From positions 3,162,001 through 3,226,000 of the forward strand of contig NZ_CP083760.1 in assembly GCF_020149915.1 (NCBI RefSeq): 64,000 nt of DNA, in the 5' to 3' direction. Below, piece after piece: positions 61,830-64,000 of this stretch. Source of the DNA: Candidatus Sulfidibacterium hydrothermale (GTDB lineage: Bacteria; Bacteroidota; Bacteroidia; Bacteroidales; F082). Numbering within the stretch: position 1 is the stretch's first letter; every line of letters starts with the position of its first letter. The notes beneath the pieces were generated by a model, which saw only the letters and a list, made by a program, of their open reading frames with translations, was not told the DNA's origin and did no database searches. The position numbers and the translations under genes were made by a program.

Positions 61830-62279
61830 ATGGCCAAAAAACAATTTATAGAAAGTAATTTTTTTGAAGGATACCGCCTGATCGGGATTGTATGCGGCTT
61901 GCCTGATTTCCGGCTCTCGCATTTTATCAATCGCGAAATCGGACTTGCTTTAAAAAAACACCAGAATTTTTCACTTTCAGAAGATCAAAAGCCTGTTTTT
62001 TCATGGTATTTTTATCACCAGGAAGAACAGCACCGGCAATTCTTTCTGATACAAAACAAAAACAAAGCAGAACTATTGTTGCCTTCGCTGAACAACTTCG
62101 ATTACCTTCTTTTAACGTACGGAAACTTTTCGGATGCAACCATTGAAGAATTGCTCCAGCAATTAAGGCGTATCCCTTACATTACGGCTGCATACGAACA
62201 AGATCTGGCCGCCTTAAAACAAGGAGATTTACTGATTGCCCGGAATGAACAACATACAACGGCGGATTCCGTTTATTAA
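61830..62279 (+). CDS. IPExxxVDY-family-like protein
   Basis: This 149-residue protein has an opening block FEGYRLIGIVCGLPDFRLSHFINREIGLALKK (about residues 12-43). It resembles the small Bacteroidota family usually encoded just after rnc, and its position here agrees. The motif that names the family is not clearly visible, so the assignment rests on the opening block and synteny. It is soluble with mixed alpha/beta content. The family's function is unknown. In many relatives a pyruvate kinase gene follows; here a YkvA-like gene does. Confidence 0.6.
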   Translation: MAKKQFIESNFFEGYRLIGIVCGLPDFRLSHFINREIGLALKKHQNFSLSEDQKPVFSWYFYHQEEQHRQFFLIQNKNKAELLLPSLNNFDYLLLTYGNFSDATIEELLQQLRRIPYITAAYEQDLAALKQGDLLIARNEQHTTADSVY

Positions 62280-62318
62280 CTATCCGGCAATACGACCTCC
62301 TCTAAAAAAAGTAAGCCG

Positions 62319-62723
62319 ATGGAACACCTTGAAGATTACAGCCAGCACTACGATGAGCAACGTTTTCTGCAAAAGCTGAAAAGTACGGCAGCCAAACTGG
62401 GAAAAGAAGTCGTTCTTCGGATATTGATTTTGTATTATTTACTGACTTCAGGAAAAGTTCCCCTGAAAACCCGGTTTTTAATTGTCGCTGCGCTGGGATA
62501 TTTTGTCCTGCCGACCGATATGGTTGCTGATTTTATCCCGGTTCTGGGATTCAGCGATGACATTGCTTTTTTGACTTACGCTTTTAACCAGGCATCAAAA
62601 TATGCTGATGAAAGCATTAAAGAAAAAGCCCGGAAAAAATTAAACAGCCTGACAAAATCTCATCAAAACGAACAGGGGAAAAAACCGTCTATTCCGGAAG
62701 AAGATGCGCCAACACCGACGTAA
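62319..62723 (+). CDS. YkvA-like DUF1232 membrane protein
   Basis: This 134-residue protein has a DUF1232 domain: LLTSGKVPLKTRFLIVAALGYFVLPTDMVADFIPVLGFSDDIAFLTYAF (about residues 42-90), with the hallmark hydrophobic helix followed by LPxDxxxDFIPVLGFxDD. The ends are charged and Lys-rich. The family includes YkvA of Bacillus, function unknown. Its last 35 nt overlap the convergent threonine aldolase gene. Confidence 0.88.
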   Translation: MEHLEDYSQHYDEQRFLQKLKSTAAKLGKEVVLRILILYYLLTSGKVPLKTRFLIVAALGYFVLPTDMVADFIPVLGFSDDIAFLTYAFNQASKYADESIKEKARKKLNSLTKSHQNEQGKKPSIPEEDAPTPT

Positions 62724-63732
62724 ACGCATCAATATCTTCCGGTTCGGTATCCCACGAACACATCAGGCGCACTTCGCCAGTAGTTTCATCCCAAATATGA
62801 AAGAAATAATGTTTCTGCAACTCCGGAATAACCGACTCCGGGATAATCGCAAATACCCCGTTGGCATCCGTACTGCGGGTAATCTGCACCGCTGAAAATT
62901 GACGCAACCTCTCTGCCAGTAAACGAGCCATACGGTTGGCCCTTTCCGCATTCTTTTTCCATAGTTCATCCGTCAGATAACGTTCAAACTGGACCGAAAT
63001 GAATCGCATTTTCGAATGAAGTTGCATTCCTTGTTTACGTGTATATTGAAAATCATTGGCCAGTTCTTCATTAAAAAATACAACAGCTTCGCCAAACATT
63101 AATCCGTTTTTGGTTCCCCCAAACGACAGCACATCCACACCGGCATCTGCAATCAGCTCTTTAAAACCAACACCAAGCGAAACAGCAGCGTTGGCAATAC
63201 GTGCACCATCTACATGCAACAGCATGTTGTGCTGATGAGCAAAATCAGCTAACGATTTTATTTCTTCCGGACGATATACCGTTCCTTTTTCGGTAACTTC
63301 GGAAATGGAAATTACCCGAGGCTGAACATGATGCTGAAAACCGAAACTGTGCAAAAAAGGCTGTATTTGTTCTGCGGTAATTTTTCCGTTTTCCGTTTCA
63401 ATTTCCAAAATCTTAACACTACCGAATCTTTCAATGGCTCCGCATTCATCTTCATTAAGATGAGCACTTTTGGCCGCTACCACAGCCTGATGGGGCCTTA
63501 ACACATGACTAATTCCCAAAACATTAGCAGCTGTACCATTATAAACAAAAAACACCCGGATATTTTCACCTAACAGTTCTTTAAATTTTTCTACGGCTTT
63601 ATTTGTATAAAAATCATTTTCCTCACCATAAGCTTCCACATGTCCCGTATTGGCATGAAGCAGGGCTTCCACAACTTCAGGACAAACGCCAGACCAGTTA
63701 TCACTGGCAAAAGATTTATTTATTTTATTCAT
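62689..63732 (-). CDS. ltaE: Low-specificity L-threonine aldolase
   Basis: This 347-residue PLP enzyme cleaves threonine or allo-threonine to glycine and acetaldehyde. It starts FASDNWSGVCPEVVEALLHAN (about 8-28). Conserved blocks include NGTAANVLGIS (substrate region), SISEVTEKGTVY, LHVDGARIANAAVSLG and the PLP-lysine motif LSFGGTKNGLMFGE (about residues 199-212). The start codon overlaps the rlmN stop (ATGA), so it is translationally coupled to rlmN. Its tail overlaps the convergent YkvA-like gene by 35 nt. With kbl it provides a second threonine-to-glycine route. Confidence 0.93.
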   Translation of the reverse strand: MNKINKSFASDNWSGVCPEVVEALLHANTGHVEAYGEENDFYTNKAVEKFKELLGENIRVFFVYNGTAANVLGISHVLRPHQAVVAAKSAHLNEDECGAIERFGSVKILEIETENGKITAEQIQPFLHSFGFQHHVQPRVISISEVTEKGTVYRPEEIKSLADFAHQHNMLLHVDGARIANAAVSLGVGFKELIADAGVDVLSFGGTKNGLMFGEAVVFFNEELANDFQYTRKQGMQLHSKMRFISVQFERYLTDELWKKNAERANRMARLLAERLRQFSAVQITRSTDANGVFAIIPESVIPELQKHYFFHIWDETTGEVRLMCSWDTEPEDIDAFTSVLAHLLPE

Positions 63733-64000
63733 TCCTTTATATTTTTTAATGAAACCGTCTTGATTTTCCGTTGAATTTCTTTGGTACTCAGCAACCCACA
63801 GGCAGCATCAATATCCTGTCCGCGCGAAGCCCGGATTGTCGTAACAATTCCTTTTGCATTTAATGCTTCTTTAAATTGTTGTAATCGTGTTTCATCCGTT
63901 CCTTTTAACGGGGTATCCGGAACAGGATGAAAACGGATAAGGTTAATCCGGCATTTGATTCCATTTAGCAATCGGGCCAGCTCTTTTACATGACGCGGTG
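63729..64000 (-). CDS. rlmN: 23S rRNA (adenine2503-C2)-methyltransferase RlmN, 3' part
   Basis: This is the C-terminal end of a radical SAM methyltransferase; the frame is open beyond base 64000, so the start lies outside the window (about 90 residues visible). The blocks LLNGIKCRINLIRFHPVPD and TIRASRGQDIDAACGLLS match the RlmN C-terminus. The latter contains the conserved acceptor Cys (equivalent to E. coli Cys355). RlmN methylates A2503 of 23S rRNA and A37 of some tRNAs. The stop codon overlaps the ltaE start (ATGA). Confidence 0.93.
   Translation of the reverse strand, partial: PRHVKELARLLNGIKCRINLIRFHPVPDTPLKGTDETRLQQFKEALNAKGIVTTIRASRGQDIDAACGLLSTKEIQRKIKTVSLKNIKE

Overview
The window reads as a chromosomal segment of a Bacteroidota (Bacteroidetes) bacterium, most likely Bacteroidales-like. 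Four things point there. Many genes are preceded by the phylum's TAnnTTTG -7 promoter element (clearest case: TTTG-N20-TTACTTTG before acpP). An endonuclease I carries a type IX secretion C-terminal sorting domain. Family content is typical of the phylum: S46 dipeptidyl-peptidase, signal-peptide-bearing ExbB with two ExbD, IPExxxVDY-like protein next to acpP-fabF-rnc, and a large alpha-2-macroglobulin. Shine-Dalgarno sequences are mostly weak or absent. There is no rRNA, CRISPR array, prophage or insertion sequence; the only RNA gene is tRNA-Ser(GGA). Genes are densely packed and nearly all intact; the first and last are cut by the window edges.

Layout. 1-7.6 kb: 5'-truncated alpha-2-macroglobulin with a degenerate thioester site, a coiled-coil membrane protein, and a convergent ornithine carbamoyltransferase. 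8-15.5 kb: drug/solute exporter operon (TetR, TolC, HlyD lipoprotein, DUF2147, two ABC ATPases, two ABC-2 permeases). 15.6-19.3 kb (minus): membrane protein, secreted endonuclease I, QueD/PTPS, ATP-cone nuclease, acyl-ACP thioesterase. 19.4-21.6 kb: YgbA-like nitrosative-stress protein, eIF-2B-like protein, LpxL-like acyltransferase. 21.8-26.1 kb: a compact three-gene polysaccharide synthase/export/hydrolase operon. 26.2-32.6 kb: kbl, acpS, a small conserved protein, a GC-rich structured intergenic element, recG, tatD, asparaginase. 32.6-41 kb: tRNA-Ser, ExbB/ExbD motor genes, LptF/G-type permease with two GT4 glycosyltransferases and a SprT-like protease, mannose-1-phosphate guanylyltransferase. 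41-46 kb: S46 peptidase and a secreted multidomain glycoside hydrolase-like protein. 46-49.4 kb: HigBA/RelE-type toxin-antitoxin pair, then glutamate decarboxylase coupled to an MFS transporter. 49.4-55.2 kb: hemW with an orphan histidine kinase, a purple-acid-phosphatase-like enzyme, and a Gfo/Idh/MocA sugar dehydrogenase. 55.2-58.5 kb: Wzc tyrosine autokinase and Wza exporter. 58.6-64 kb: purN, then acpP-fabF-rnc, two small conserved genes, L-threonine aldolase and the 3' end of rlmN.

How the genes work together. Much of the window serves the cell envelope: lipid A acylation (LpxL), LPS transport (LptF/G), two GT4 transferases, GDP-mannose supply, a Wza/Wzc capsule or exopolysaccharide system, and the 21.8-26.1 kb synthase-type operon. 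Fatty-acid supply genes (acpP, acpS, fabF, acyl-ACP thioesterase) are scattered through it.

Most notable: (i) the three-gene exopolysaccharide operon, which pairs a Bcs-like synthase with a YaiO-type TPR/barrel protein and a GH26-like hydrolase; (ii) an ATP-cone/Mrr-type nuclease; (iii) several genes whose -7 element ends only 4-8 nt before the start codon, suggesting leaderless mRNAs; and (iv) two elaborate palindromic or structured intergenic elements (28.35-28.51 kb and 52.15-52.23 kb). All functional calls come from motif recognition by eye, with no database search.
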